From: Clarkia xantiana subsp. parviflora
Lineage: Eukaryota; Streptophyta; Magnoliopsida; Myrtales; Onagraceae
DNA length: 64,000 nt
Assembly (NCBI GenBank): GCA_036873135.1
Contig: JAPTYO010000002.1
Coordinates: 2,996,952-3,060,951, forward strand
Reading direction: 5' to 3'
Each line of letters begins with the position of its first letter. Positions within the stretch are counted from its first letter, which is position 1. A model generated the notes under the pieces. The model did no database searches, had not been told where the DNA came from, and worked only from the letters and a program-made list of their open reading frames with translations. Below are positions 23,861 through 35,731 of the stretch, piece after piece. The position numbers and the translations under genes were made by a program.

Positions 23861-24100
23861 GGACTTCAAGTTGAATTGCATTTTAGTTTGTGGGCTGCAG
23901 CCTGTAGTGTTTTGGGCTATGGTTGTTGACATTTTACTGTTTTAAGGCGTTATAGTCTGGGCTGGTCGTACATTAAACTAGAGATATAATTGACATTTAT
24001 TTTTAGGATAGGATATAGGTACTCAATCTAAAGATTCCAAAATTGTTGCTATACTTTTCTGTTGATGGCGATTTCTAAGTGAGATTTCTTGTTCTTGAGT
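23861..24100 (+). repeat. 5' LTR-like repeat of a copia remnant
   Basis: Direct repeat of 28157-28461, diverged. Shared landmarks are CTTCAAGTTG, GTTGTTGACATT, ACTGTTTTAA, ATTAAACTAGA, ATATAATTGACATT and CAATCTAAAGATTCC. The 3' copy has about 35-50 extra bases in the middle. The outer boundary is uncertain. Confidence 0.7.
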
Positions 24101-24102
24101 GA

Positions 24103-24114
24103 TGATATCAGAGC
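24103..24114 (+). other. Primer-binding site of the copia remnant
   Basis: TGATATCAGAGC directly follows the LTR-like repeat. It differs by one base from TGGTATCAGAGC, the usual initiator-methionine tRNA primer site of plant copia elements. This fixes the element's orientation as plus. Confidence 0.75.
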
Positions 24115-24938
24115 AATAAGGCGATCTTTGCCTTTTCTCATGATATTGTTGTTTATTCGGTGAGTTCTAGCGTTCCTCTGGTTCGCGATTTTTCATTTTA
24201 TGCACAATTTGGTGGCTCTTGCGTGGTGCTCTTCATTGAGCAATATTTCGGTTTGTTATCTACTTCGATCTTCTTTTCAAGCAATTGAAGAATATTTACT
24301 TTCTTCAAGTCCCTTTGCATTTGATGGTTAATCATTGACATCGAACCCTAACGACAAGCCGGAAGATGATACGTTTATATCGAAGATGGTTTTCGATGCA
24401 GCCGATCAGACTTATTGCGACGTCGTGGCCTAGGTAGACTATTTTCATCATCTATAATTACATGCAAGTTACAATCTAGCTGCCCGCATGACTTTTGTTA
24501 TCTTGAATGGTGCTAAAAATTATCATAAAGTGGAGCCATGCAATGAGATCTTTATTTATAGGAAAGAATAAATGAAGTTGTTAGTAACACATGTGTTAGC
24601 GATAAATTTAGTCTTGTTTATCATGATCTTTAGGATCAGTGTAACACTGTAGTTTTTGGATGAATTATGAATTCTATATCTGATGATCTGGCTAGTTCTG
24701 TCATGTATTCTGAGAGTGTAATTTTAGTATGGAGAGAATTGATAAAACAATTTGATAAAGTGAATGGTTCGAGAATCTATCAGTTGCACAGATAGATCGT
24801 GCTCAGTCAACATGTGCTTGATTCTACCTCGATCTTTTTTACGAAGTTGCACATTCTATGGGATGAATTTGATGTTGCTTGCTCTTGCCACATATTGAGG
24901 GTGACATTTTTATAGAAACATCTTGAGCATAAGAAGAA

Positions 24939-26169
24939 GGGTTAATAACCGGAGTGATCTGAATTTTCAAAAGTTAATATGGAATGTCTTAATTTTCAAC
25001 TTTGTTTATATTTGGTTTTCCATCCATTTTTAGAGTTAAATTTAACAGAATTGTCTGAAATGACACTTTTATCCATTTTAATATTTTGTTTTATTTAATA
25101 CCTTATTTGATGAGATGTAAAATGAAAAAATTACCCCTGGAGTCAAATTAAGAATTGAGTCACTATTTTTTATTTTGTTCAATTTAGTCCTCAAATTTAT
25201 ATTCTTAAGTTTTGATTTTTACAATTGAGTCCTTATTGTTTTCTCCGTCACCGCATTAAGTCCACCAGCCACCACCAGAGGCCGCCGATCACCACCCAAG
25301 GTCGACGACGACCACCAATCGGGTCAGCCACCACCAGATCGTGGCTGGCCAGCCCCAAATCGTGGCCGGCCAGCCAGCCACAGTCAGGGCCGGCCACCAC
25401 CCCAATTAGTGGTGGCCGCCACCCCAATCGGGGCCAGGGGCTCCGGATCGGGGCCAGGGGCTCCGGATCGGGGCCAGGGGCTCCGGATCGGGGCCAGGGG
25501 CTCCGGATCGGGGCCAGGGGGCTCCGATTGAGCCACAGATGGCTCGGTCGGAGCCCTCTGGCCCAAATCGGGGCCAACAGACCTAATTGGGGCTGCTGGC
25601 TCCAATTGGGGTGGCGGCCACCACCAATTAGGGTGGTGGTCGGCCCCAATCGGTGGCTGCCGGCCCCGATTGAGGCTGGCCGGCCCGATTGGTGGTCGTC
25701 GTCGGCCTTGGGTGGTGGTCGGCGGCCGCGGGTGGTGGCCGGCCACGATTGTGGTATTTTCGTCTTTTCAATTCAAACATGTGAGAGGGGGCATTTTCGT
25801 CTTTTCATTTCTAGCATGTGAGGTGCACACTTTGATAGAATGCATTTTTTGGATTTAATTTTATTTTCGGTCACATGCCAAGCACATGACCAACTTTCGT
25901 CAGTTTTAACGGAGACCTCTTATATCAACAAAGTTGAAACTTCAGACCTTCTATATTAACTTTTGAAACTTCAGACCTTCCATATTAACTTTTAAACATG
26001 ATCTCCATCTTGACCTTGTCTGGAAACATCATCGCTAGTCGCAAGGCTGCTCGGCATCCAATTCCCTCTGCTACCAACAAAAAGATGGGAAAGTCACGAG
26101 CTGGATTCGATTTTAGACCTCTCCGGTTAACATGGGTCAAATATCAGAAATTTCATAGGTTATTAACCC
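24939..26169. mobile_element. GC-rich Mutator-like element (copy B) with 9-bp target duplication
   Basis: Starts GGGTTAATAACC and ends GGTTATTAACCC. It is flanked by identical TAAGAAGAA at 24930-24938 and 26170-26178, the 9-bp duplication diagnostic of Mutator superfamily insertion. The core (25250-25750) is very GC-rich and contains GGCC/CCGATCGG motifs on both strands. The frames of up to 198 codons there are low-complexity artefacts. There is no MURA transposase. About 120 bp near 25995-26110 has no match in copies A or D. It inserted into the gag region of the copia remnant. Confidence 0.92.
25441..25520 (+). repeat. Perfect 20-bp tandem repeat, four units
   Basis: The unit CTCCGGATCGGGGCCAGGGG occurs four times without a mismatch, preceded by a partial unit from 25427 and followed by a degenerate one. 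Copies A and D have only single related motifs, so the array expanded in copy B alone. Confidence 0.95.
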
Positions 26170-27285
26170 TAAGAAGAATATGTGTCTTTTTCAGTTTTTC
26201 GCCGAGTTGAATGACTCATATTCTACAATGATGAGTAATTTTCTTTTGTTGACTCTTTTACTCTCTATTAATCAGGCTTACAATTTCTTGATTCAAGAAT
26301 AAAATAAAAAAGGATTATCCTCTAACATTGCTGGATTAGTTGAGTTAGTAGCCTCCAACCTTACTTCAGAGGGGGACAAACACAAATGGAATCAGTTAGT
26401 AGAGTGCACTTTTTGCTATAAAAGGGGACAACCTGTGGGTACATATTTTGCTTAGGGGTGTGAATTTTGCAAAAAGAATGGGCATATGAAAGACAAATTC
26501 TTCAAGTTTAGAGATCGGATGAAGAAATGAAACTTTGCCAAGGAAAATTATGTTGCTTTGTCGATGAGAAGTAGTAATTTTGGCTCGGAGCATGGAATGA
26601 TGCAGCACAATTTTGTTTTCACATCAGATTAATTTGATAGGCTGCTACATTTGATGGAGAATGCTGGTAGGACTGCCACCACATCAAGTGTTGCTGCAAA
26701 CACTACAGATGCACATGTCAAAATTGTTGCTATCTGCTTAAACTCCGCTTTTCATAATAATAGAAATTGTTGGATACCTAATAGTGGTGCAACAGATCAC
26801 ATGATATATAGAAGTGTTTGGTTAAATTTTTATTATTTAGTTTCAGGAACAAAAGTACTTTTACCCAATGGTGATTCTTTAGAAATATAGGATATTGAGA
26901 CACACGTAGTAAAAAGTTGCATTATGTGCTTTATGTACCATATTTTAAATACAATTTACACTTAATTTCTAAACTTACTTCAATGTTAAATAATAAGGAG
27001 GTTTTTCATCTAAATCTTAATATACTGTAGGACTTATCAAGTGTAATGGTCTTGGGGACTGACAAGTATTCAAGTTTTTATTTCTTCAAATCAAACTGCT
27101 TCGCTACTAGGTCATCTTTTAATAAAGCCTTCTTTGGTATAAATATTTGTTTGTCATGCATCTATACAGACCTTACAACATATATGATGTTTAGATTTTC
27201 TTAAAAGTAAGTCAGATTCTATTGAAACTTGTCATGTTCTAGAACTACCTCACCTTTTGATTTGGTTCATTGTTATGTGTATGTA

Positions 27286-27311
27286 GGGGGGGGGGGGAGG
27301 GGGGGGGGGGG
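27286..27311 (+). repeat. Poly(G) tract 1
   Basis: Twelve G, one A, then thirteen G, within the copia remnant. Could form a G-quadruplex, or reflect an assembly or sequencing weakness. Confidence 0.8.
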
Positions 27312-27644
27312 ATTATTGCCCAACTTTGATAAAAAAAAAAAATCTTGACATTAGTAGATTATCATTTAAAGAATAACTTTGATTCATCTGCTTCAATTTA
27401 AATTTGATGTCTCTATTGTTTTAAAAAAAATTGTTGTCGTGATTATTGAAAACCAGTTTGACAAAATCATCAAATGTTTTAGAACTGATAATGGTAGAGA
27501 GTTCTTCAATGATCATATTACTGTTCTTTTTCATGAGAAATGTTTTTCCATCACAGTAGTTGTCTTTATACATTTTAAGAAAGAAAATATTGCCACCTAT
27601 TAGAAGTGGCAAGAACCCTTAAGTTGCATGTACCTAACATTTAA

Positions 27645-27665
27645 GGGGGGGGGGGGGGGGGGGGG
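27645..27665 (+). repeat. Poly(G) tract 2
   Basis: Twenty-one uninterrupted G, 333 bp after the first tract, in otherwise AT-rich sequence of the copia remnant. Confidence 0.8.
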
Positions 27666-28156
27666 TTATTTTAATTGCCTGTTATCTTATAAATTTGACG
27701 CCTTTAAAGGTTGTAGAATGAAAACTTCCTCTTGAATTTTTAAGTGGAAAATGACATGCAATCGAACATCTTAGAGTTTTTTGGGTGCCTTGATTATGCA
27801 AAGAATCTTATGATGACTAATATGTTTGCTTCTCAGGCAATATCTTATATTTTTATGGGCTACTCAGAAGTTCAAAAGGGATATAGACTTTATAATTTGG
27901 AAAATAATAAATTCTTTTATAAGCCGTGATGTGAAATTTCATGTAACCGTATATTTTTTTTAACATAGCAAACCTGATCAGATGCCTTTTTTTTTTTTTA
28001 ATGATTTCATACATGATGACCTATTTACCAATAATTTGTTTTTGCATGGAACAACTTGGATATATTTCAGGTAAGCTTGGTTTCAAGAAAATGGGGAGTT
28101 GCTTGAAGGTGAAGAGGATTCAAACATTCTATTTTGAAGAGCAGTTTGAAGATATA

Positions 28157-28461
28157 GGCTTCAAGTTGGATTACATTATTGTTTATGGGCTGAGGCCTTT
28201 AGAGTTTTGAGTTCTAGTTGTTGACATTACTGTTTTAAAGGCTTATTGTCTGGGTTGGTCATATTTGTGTTGTTTTTGTTGGTTGAGGCATTCATTCATT
28301 AAACTAGATGATATAATTGACATTTTATTTTTGGGGTTTAGATATTTAGGGGAAGATTGACCAGATAAAAAATCCAATCTAAAGATTCCTAAATTGCTGC
28401 TCTGGTAGGATAGATTTCTATAGATTGCAATTTCTTAGTGATATTTCTTATATTCTTAAGT
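28157..28461 (+). repeat. 3' LTR-like repeat of the copia remnant
   Basis: Diverged direct repeat of 23861-24100, preceded by a purine-rich AAGAAAATGGGGAG (about 28084-28096) that may be the polypurine tract. If so, the true LTR starts near 28097, but its 5' partner is too diverged there to confirm. Confidence 0.65.
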
Positions 28462-28727
28462 GGTTTTGTTAATTTCTTAGACTCCACCTCAGAGATAACT
28501 CCCATTTTCGTGTTCCCAAACTTGAGGTCTTCGATTTCAGTTTCAATTACCAAATTTTGGAATACATTTCCTAATTTAAATTCAATCTAGTTAGTTCCCC
28601 ACAAACAGTCATAAAAAATTGGTCAAATCAGATAGGGATAAATTCATTATTTAAGCTAATTTAATTAGTCACGTCAAATTAATGTTGAGAAGTTAGATAT
28701 TTATATTTCTTATTATTATTATTATAT

Positions 28728-29259
28728 GGGAAAACAATATAAATGGTCCTCGAACTTTACTCGTTTTTCTATTTCTGTCCTTGAACTTTATTTTTTTCTA
28801 TTGATGTACTTGAACTCGTCAAGTCCATTCTGTTATAGTCCCGTCGTTAAATTTTACTGTTAATTGTGGGTGATTAGACGCTGATTAAGCAAAAAATATT
28901 GATGTGGACAAGCTAACATGACATATTTAGGTTCACATCATATTTTTTTTAATATATATCAATAACTAAAAAATAAATAAATTAACAAATAAAGAAAAAA
29001 ATAAAAGAAAATAAAAAAAAAAAAACATGAAAATGAAAGGCACTAAACATGATGTGGCCAAAACTATGACACGCCAACTTGTCCATGTCAAATTTTTGCT
29101 TAATCAACATCTAATCACCCACAATTAACAGTAAAATTTTAACACGGGACTAAAAGAGAATGAATTTGACGAGTTAAGTACATCAATAGAAAAAAATAAA
29201 GTTCAAGGACAGAAACAGAAAAATGAGTAAAGTTCGAGGATCATTTATGTTATTTTCCC
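28728..29259. mobile_element. Foldback Mutator-like MITE with 9-bp target duplication
   Basis: Long terminal inverted repeats of about 200 bp (GGGAAAACAATATAAATGGT at one end, ATTTATGTTATTTTCCC at the other). They include ATTAACAGTAAAATTT and CTGTTAATTGTGGGTGATTAGA on opposite arms. It is flanked by TTATTATAT at 28719-28727 and 29260-29268. The AT-rich loop (about 28945-29040) has no coding potential. Confidence 0.92.
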
Positions 29260-29269
29260 TTATTATATT

Positions 29270-30500
29270 AAGAGCGATGATGCAAATGGTGATAGAATGG
29301 AGTAGGAAGCTTACTATAAACGGACCAAACAAATCCTCCACATAAATTACTCGGCCACCAACTCAACTCAACTCCTTCTCCATGCACACAAAATATATAC
29401 TTGCTCTGCCATATATATATATATATCTATATCTCGATCCATTTTGTCATCATATCTCCTCCTAATCTGTTAATCAAATCATCATCCTATTCCTAGCTGC
29501 TCCAACGACCATCCTTCTAAATCAAATGGCAAGCCCATGCATATTGTGTGCATTTAAGAACCATTTATATTTTTTCCTTAATTTACTTTTTCCTACATAT
29601 AGAGACAAACTAAACAAGCGAGACGAATAACTCAATTACCGTATAATTGTTTAAAATAATAAATATACACATTAAAAGTTGGCTAAACTAATGTATGAAA
29701 ATTATAAATATGTGCTTTATTACAAAGGTTTTTACATATATTTTCACATATAGAATAAAATTATTCGTAAAACGTTATACCGTGGAAATTTTGTTGACTC
29801 TTTAACAATGATTATATTGATACTCAAAATTATAAAACTATTATAGTAAATAAAGAAGAAAAAAATATATATTAAAATAATATAGTATTCTTTAGTGAGG
29901 TAAAAATTTAGTTTGTAAAGAGTGCCAAAATAATATGAATTTATACCTAAAAGTTGTATAGTTTAAACCTCTAGAATTATTGATTTTTGACACATACTAT
30001 CATCTGGGTAATCAATCATAATTATTATATATTTCTTAAAGTTGGAGTGCTACGGTTGTTTGGTAATCAATCAACTTAATTAAAGTAGGGGTGCTATGGC
30101 TGATCCAACCCTAGCTATTCGTTTGGATAAGTTTCTTTGGCATAAGTTAGTTCTAGGAAGGTAAGGTTGCTCTATGCCGATTGACTGTGCAGATGATATA
30201 ATAATATTATATATTAATATTGCCCATATATTTAGTAAATACCCTAGCCTAGCTATAATAAAATATTATATAATAAATTAATACATAAATTTAGTGCAGA
30301 CAAAAGTGTAGAGAGTTGGTAATTCAATTGGTCTAGAACTTGTAGGAGTTGGTGTACTTGCATTGCATGAACATATATGTAATTACATCACATTCGGTCG
30401 GTCCTGCTCCTGCACGCTTAATTAGCTAGCGGGTCTTATCACTTTATCCACTATCCATCAAAACTCACTAGGCCTGCGTATCAGACGTATATATGAATTT
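29270..30500. other. AT-rich intergenic, nothing recognised
   Basis: No supported gene or RNA. Short TA tracts lie near 29415. Confidence 0.45.
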
Positions 30501-30503
30501 TAT

Positions 30504-30930
30504 CAAATTGCTAGTACACGATTTTTTCGGACAACTAGTTAGTTCATATTTTGTTAAGTGAATAAATATTTAATTTTGTTCACTTTTTCACTATTTTTTT
30601 TTTATGAATTCGGAACGTCCACAACAAGTGATGACCAAAATACCATAAACTCATCATCTTTTAATATTATTGACTCAACCTACTTATATAATATTTTACG
30701 TAGCACACGTTTGAGTTAACGAACAAATTGCTAACTCACGTTTCTTTCCAGACAATTAGTTAGTTAATGTTTTCTTAAGTGAATAAATAGCTAATTTCGT
30801 TCACTTTTCCATTATTTTTTGACGAAATCGGCACGTCCACGACATGTGATAACCAAAATGCCACAAACTCATCATCTTCTAATATTATTGACTCAACTTA
30901 CGTATATAATATTTTAGGTTAAAATAAAAC
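30504..30930 (+). repeat. Tandem duplication, period about 221 bp
   Basis: Two diverged copies in direct orientation, about 30504-30724 and 30725-30930. Each has CAAATTGCTA, AACTAGTTAGTT-like, AAGTGAATAAATA, GTTCACTTTT, CACGTCCAC/ACGTCCAC, CACAAACTCATCATCTT-like and AATATTATTGACTCAAC in that order. A shorter inverted relative (around AACTAGCAATTTAATAATTA and GAGCTAGCAATTTG) follows at about 31130-31200. Confidence 0.8.
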
Positions 30931-31466
30931 AGAAACATTCAAAATCAGGTGATCGCATTTAATAGTGAATAGGTCTTAAGCATGTTGCTCTCTATAATAG
31001 TAGAAGATGATGGGTTGGGAAAATTTGGTAATTTCGCATAATCAATCACATATTGTGTATGTGCCGGTTCCGTTAAAAATAACGGAAAAGTGAATGAGAG
31101 CTACTCATTTATTTACTCAAGGAAACCCGAGCTAACGATTTGTCCAAAAAAAAGTGAGCTAGCAATTTGTTAACGAACCCAAACGTGAACTAGCAATTTA
31201 ATAATTAACTCATATTATATATATTGGTTAACTTCATAATCTCAACTAGAAGATGTCACTGCCACTTAAAATCAAGGAAAAATATGAATTAACTTCAAAC
31301 AACTGCATTTTACTTATTCCAAAAATTGACATTCATACTTTCAATCAAACCCAAAAACTCAACTCGGAATTCTTCTATTGTATTAAAATAAAAAGTAATT
31401 ACCTCATAATTAAGCGTCTTGTTAGCAATAATGATCAAAAATATAGTATATATATATATATTTTTA

Positions 31467-32182
31467 AGGTAATATTTTATTTGGTACAATATGTTTGTGC
31501 TATGTTGTACTTTTAGTATATAACATATACAATTTTTTTCTGTATACTTCTTATACACTACCTTTGAGTTTTTTTTTAATGCATATGTCAGGTAACCATT
31601 ATTTTTTTTCTATTAAGTACACATGTACATTCCTAACTTTTTTATTTTAATCACTTTAATCCTTAATATTATCTCCGGGCAACCACCCTTCATCTGACAC
31701 CGCACATGTCCTCCAATAACCACCCACCTTGACCGGCGACCATTGTGATGGTCGCCAATGACCACCATGCTCACCAATTGGGGCAGGAGGACTTCGTTTG
31801 GAGTCCTCCGTCCCCGATTAGGCCACAAAGGGCTCAGCCGAAGCAATCTACCTCTAATTCAACCACAGAGGACTCTGATCTAGAGCTCTGTGGCTCTGAT
31901 CATAGCCAATTGAGGCCGAAAGGGTCCAATCAGAGCACTGTAGCACCAAATGGAGGGTGTGGTGGTCACCTACGACCGCGATGATTGCGGATTAAGGTGG
32001 GTGGTCATCAGAGAAGTGATCAAAATAAAAGTTAGGAAAAGTCATTTGATTTGTGCATTGGTATTTAACGAGAAAAAAAAGTAACAGTTCATTAACGAAT
32101 GCACTAAAACATAATATATTTTAAATATATTGCACTAAAATTATGAAAAAAAAAACATGTTGTACTTAAAGTAAAAATTACC
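31467..32182. mobile_element. Inverted-repeat element with GC-rich core, class uncertain
   Basis: The ends are partly complementary (AATCCTAACTTTT... motifs: TTCCTAACTTTTTTATTTTA near 31630 against AAAATAAAAGTTAGGAA near 32025), and the similarity extends outward with gaps. The core (31680-31990) is GC-rich with GAGGACT, GGCTCAGCC and GCTCTGATC motifs in the style of Mutator-like copies A, B and D. I found no convincing target duplication, so the limits are approximate. Its short open frames are not genes. Confidence 0.5.
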
Positions 32183-32429
32183 CAAACACGTTATACCAAA
32201 AGACGTATTATACATATTATTATTAAGTGGAGGAACATTATCCAAACATGTTAAGTAGTAACCATATATTATTGTTAAGTGTAGGGAACAATTGCCTTAG
32301 TATTATAAAACAACCCAATTAGTTGAGTGGTTAAGGGCAGTTGAAGAAAGAATGTCCCTTCCTATATATCTCTCCTTTCCTTGTGCAACTCCACAACCCT
32401 CCCTCCCTATCTAAGCTAACAAGCAAGAA

Positions 32430-34192
32430 ATGAGAGAATCAGGTGTAAAGCCGATGTCGTCGAAGCCATGGCGGCCCAGCTTCACCACGACGTGCTGCAC
32501 CACGGAGGACCAGACCATACTTGGAAGCATGAGCCGCTGCCGCCCCTCGAAAACCAACTTCTCCAACAACATCGCCCCGCCCATGCCTTCGTTTAGGCGC
32601 CTCTCCTTCTCGGACGTTAGCCGTTCTTCATCCACTCGCATCGTCACCACTGATCAGGAAATGGCTCTGTCGTTCGGGCCTGACTTATACGATTTCCAGC
32701 TCAGCGAGCTCCGAGCCATCACTCAGGGCTTCTCCAGCCACTTCTTGCTCGGTGAAGGAGGGTTCGGCACGGTGCATAAGGGCTATATTGATGATAACTT
32801 CAGGCAGGGCTTGAGGGCTCAGGCTGTTGCTGTTAAGCTTCTTGACATTGAAGGACTGCAGGGTCATAGGGAATGGCTTGTAAGTCATCATGCAAAAATA
32901 TGGAAATTAGTACTTTTTTCTATTCTAAAATTATTGATAAATACTTTTTTAAAATTTATTAAATTAACTATCTACTATCTCAAATATCAAAATTAAGTCC
33001 TGATAATTTATACTAATATTACAATTTAGTCCCAACTCTAAATGATGGTTTATTGCAGGCAGAGGTGATATTCCTAGGGCAGCTGAGGCACCCCAATTTG
33101 GTTAAGTTGATCGGGTATTGTTGCGAAGACGAAGAACGCCTCTTGGTCTACGAGTTCATGCCTCGCGGCAGCTTAGAGAACCACTTGTTTCGTAGTAAGC
33201 TACCTACTCCATCATCAACACTTTATTATAATCTTATTCGAGAATTCTACCATTTCTTACGCCCGATTTGGTTGCAGGGATATCAATATCGTTGCCGTGG
33301 GGTACAAGGATGAAGATAGCCATTGGAGCAGCCAAAGGTCTAGCTTTCTTGCATGGTACTGAGAAGCCGGTCATATACAGAGATTTCAAGACTTCTAACA
33401 TCTTGCTTGATTCGGTAGGTTCATTTCTAATTTCCTTCACTAATTAATGATGATTAGTTTCAATTTTCTCTTACTATCAAATTTGTAATTGGATCTGCAG
33501 GATTTCACTGCCAAACTTTCGGATTTCGGACTTGCTACAATGGGTCCTGAAGGATCGAAATCGCATGTTACCACCCGAGTCATGGGTACTTACGGATATG
33601 CTGCTCCTGAATATGTCTCAACTGGTCAGTAATTAGTTACACATTAGGAATGTGTAATTTCTTACTAGTGACAGTTCCAAATAGTTACAGTTGAAGAAGA
33701 CTATGCATTAGACAGTTTTCATTGTTTGAATCAATCCTTAATTTTCGAGTTTTGATCGAGTTTTCAGGGCACTTGACAACGAAGAGTGATATCTACAGTT
33801 TCGGAGTGGTTTTGCTAGAACTGCTCACCGGAAGGAGAGCAATAGACAAGACAAGAGGAAAACCCGAGCAACACTTAGTGGATTGGACAAGGCCGTATTT
33901 GAGAAGCAGCCGAAGGCTAAGGTGCATAATGGACCCTAGATTGGCGGGGCAGTATTCCATCAAGGGTGCCAAAGAAATGGCCCTTCTCGCCCTTCAATGC
34001 GTTAGCGAGAACCCTAGAGACCGACCCAAGATGCCCTCCATCATCGACACACTTGAAGCCCTTCAGAACTTGAAGGACATGGCTGTCACCTATGGCCAGT
34101 GGCCTGCCAACCCTAAATCATCCATCAACAGAGCAGGCAATGGTGTTTCCCTTAATAAAGCTGTTGCTGTATATCATAAGAAGAAGACATGA
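32430..34192 (+). CDS. Receptor-like cytoplasmic kinase, subfamily VII (RIPK/PBL15-like)
   Basis: Five exons, 32430-32879, 33059-33194, 33278-33414, 33501-33624 and 33768-34192, all with GT..AG junctions, give 423 aa. There is no signal peptide or membrane span. A basic, Ser-rich N-terminus precedes a complete Ser/Thr kinase domain: glycine loop GEGGFG (108-113), catalytic lysine in VAVK (K136), YRDFKTSN with D231, SDFGLA with D249, [13 protein letters not shown] (267-279) and [17 protein letters not shown]. The core [31 protein letters not shown] and [10 protein letters not shown] are typical of RLCK-VII. These soluble or membrane-tethered kinases relay signals from cell-surface receptors in immunity and development. 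The N-terminus lacks a plain MGxC myristoylation motif. All key catalytic residues are present, so it should be active. RIPK and PBL15 are the closest relatives I can recall. Confidence 0.95.
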
Positions 34193-34199
34193 TGGCTGT

Positions 34200-35500
34200 A
34201 AAACCCACTTGAATCTGTTGTGTATATATATATATAGTGTGTGTCTGTATCAGTGAGTGTAGAGTGGATATGGTGTGTTTGAAGGGATGAAATTAATCAC
34301 CATATAATAAGTTACAAGTGCTATCTCATTTCATTCCATTTCTCTCTTATATTCAAAGGAAATGCTTAGAGAAAGAGATGAAATAATTTGTTCAACACAA
34401 ACCATTAATCATAACAACCTAGCTTCAACACAACTGTTCAATAGTGTCGTTACATTCATAATAACAAGATGTACTTACTACTAGCCGAAATGTCCAACCT
34501 CAAAACCATCCTCCTCTAATACAACCACCAATCAACAAGGCTTTCTCAATATATGTAACTACTTGAGCACCGCATTGAAAACCTTTATCATCCAAACCTG
34601 GGACTAGGACCTGCCAAATAGAAGTTGTATTAAAGCAAAGTTGCAGTGCTATTGCAAACATCACATCAACTACAAATTGTTAAAGTCACACCCAGAAGAT
34701 GAAAATAAAGCATGTTCAAAAAGACTTGCTCGTACATACACTTGGTATGAAACAGTACTACTAATAAGTAAAATTCAATGGCATAAGCTGGAACGGAACA
34801 GAATGCTAAAAAAGAAGTGTCTAGCATGCTGCTCTGATTGCATAGTATCTTCGAATGTCGAAACAATGATCAGGAAGCTGTTATGCAGCTATAATAAGTA
34901 TTTTTACAATCTAACACTACCAAAACGTTGGTTTTAAGTGAAACACCACTTTTTTAACTCAAGTCTAAAAATTACTCTCAAGTATTTTGTACATGCAAGT
35001 TCAAACACCACCAAAAAGAATCAAGAAAGTTAAGACACCACCTTTAGATCAAGTTAAATCCACAAAGTACCACAAATTGGGTTGTCAACTCTACTCAAAT
35101 TCACTATCACTATTCACAACATTCAAAATTCCAAAGCTAGTCATAAACCAAGTAGGAATGAGTGGCAGAGCATACCTCAACATTAATCAGGGTTAAAAGA
35201 TGAGAAGCTTAGACTAAATTACTATTAAAATGTCTTTATTGGCGGTCCATATGATAACCTAGTATGATGAGCCTAATGAGTTAAGACTTAACTCTTAAGA
35301 TGTCACAGTCACAAATGCAAATATATTCACTAGTACAGGCAAATTCCAGGTTCTACCACTTCTAAATCCTTGTATTTGCTTAGTGAATGCGTTCAACAGA
35401 CTGTATAACTGAGTGACAAGTTACAGTATTCATCAACTTGTGATATCGTGAAAAGTAGAATTCTAAGAAACTCTAACAAAGTGATTTCCCTTAAGGTATG
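34200..35500. other. Region between convergent kinase and SmB genes
   Basis: Contains the kinase 3' UTR (from 34193, with a TATATATATATAGTG tract) and probably the SmB 3' UTR at its far end. No further gene is supported. The 98-codon open frame near 34641 lacks family features. Confidence 0.45.
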
Positions 35501-35521
35501 GGCTAAAATTGGGTTTACAAA

Positions 35522-35613
35522 CCCGAACTACCAAATTGTTCCTGATGCAGCAAATGAAAAACGCTATCCCGAACTACCAAATTGTTCCTGATGCAGCAAA
35601 TGAAAAACGCTAT
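35522..35613. repeat. Perfect 46-bp tandem duplication
   Basis: The 46-bp unit beginning CCCGAACTACCAAATTGTTC occurs at 35522-35567 and, unchanged, at 35568-35613. It lies about 120 bp beyond the SmB stop codon, probably in its 3' UTR. Complete identity points to a recent event. Confidence 0.95.
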
Positions 35614-35731
35614 AGAGAATTGGGAGTCCACTGACCAAGATCAAACACGTTCCACTTTTTTTAGATTATTATTAGTTCAGGCTAGCGGAGTTTAAACCCA
35701 GAAATGAGAAACGATAAAGGCAATACCCAAA

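Larger units (their letters stand above)
24115..28156 (+). pseudogene. Broken Ty1/copia gag-pol region, split by a Mutator-like element
   Basis: Plus-strand reading with many stops shows a UBN2-like gag before the insertion and further gag after it (26170-26640). Next come the protease motif WIPNSGATDHM (26771-26803, with the active-site D replaced by N), integrase pieces (RTDNGREFFNDH, about 27490-27525) and the integrase C-terminal region (FFGCLDYAKN, then FMGYSEVQKGYRLYNLENNKF, 27779-27915). The reverse transcriptase/RNase H part is missing, so the copy is internally deleted as well as mutated. Two long G-runs (27286-27311 and 27645-27665) lie inside it. It cannot be active. Confidence 0.85.

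Noticed and set aside
25225..25821. 198-codon plus-strand open frame with long overlapping minus frames
   Set aside because: Encodes tandem GC-rich repeats within a Mutator-like element. Frames are open on both strands as expected from a palindromic repeat, not a protein.
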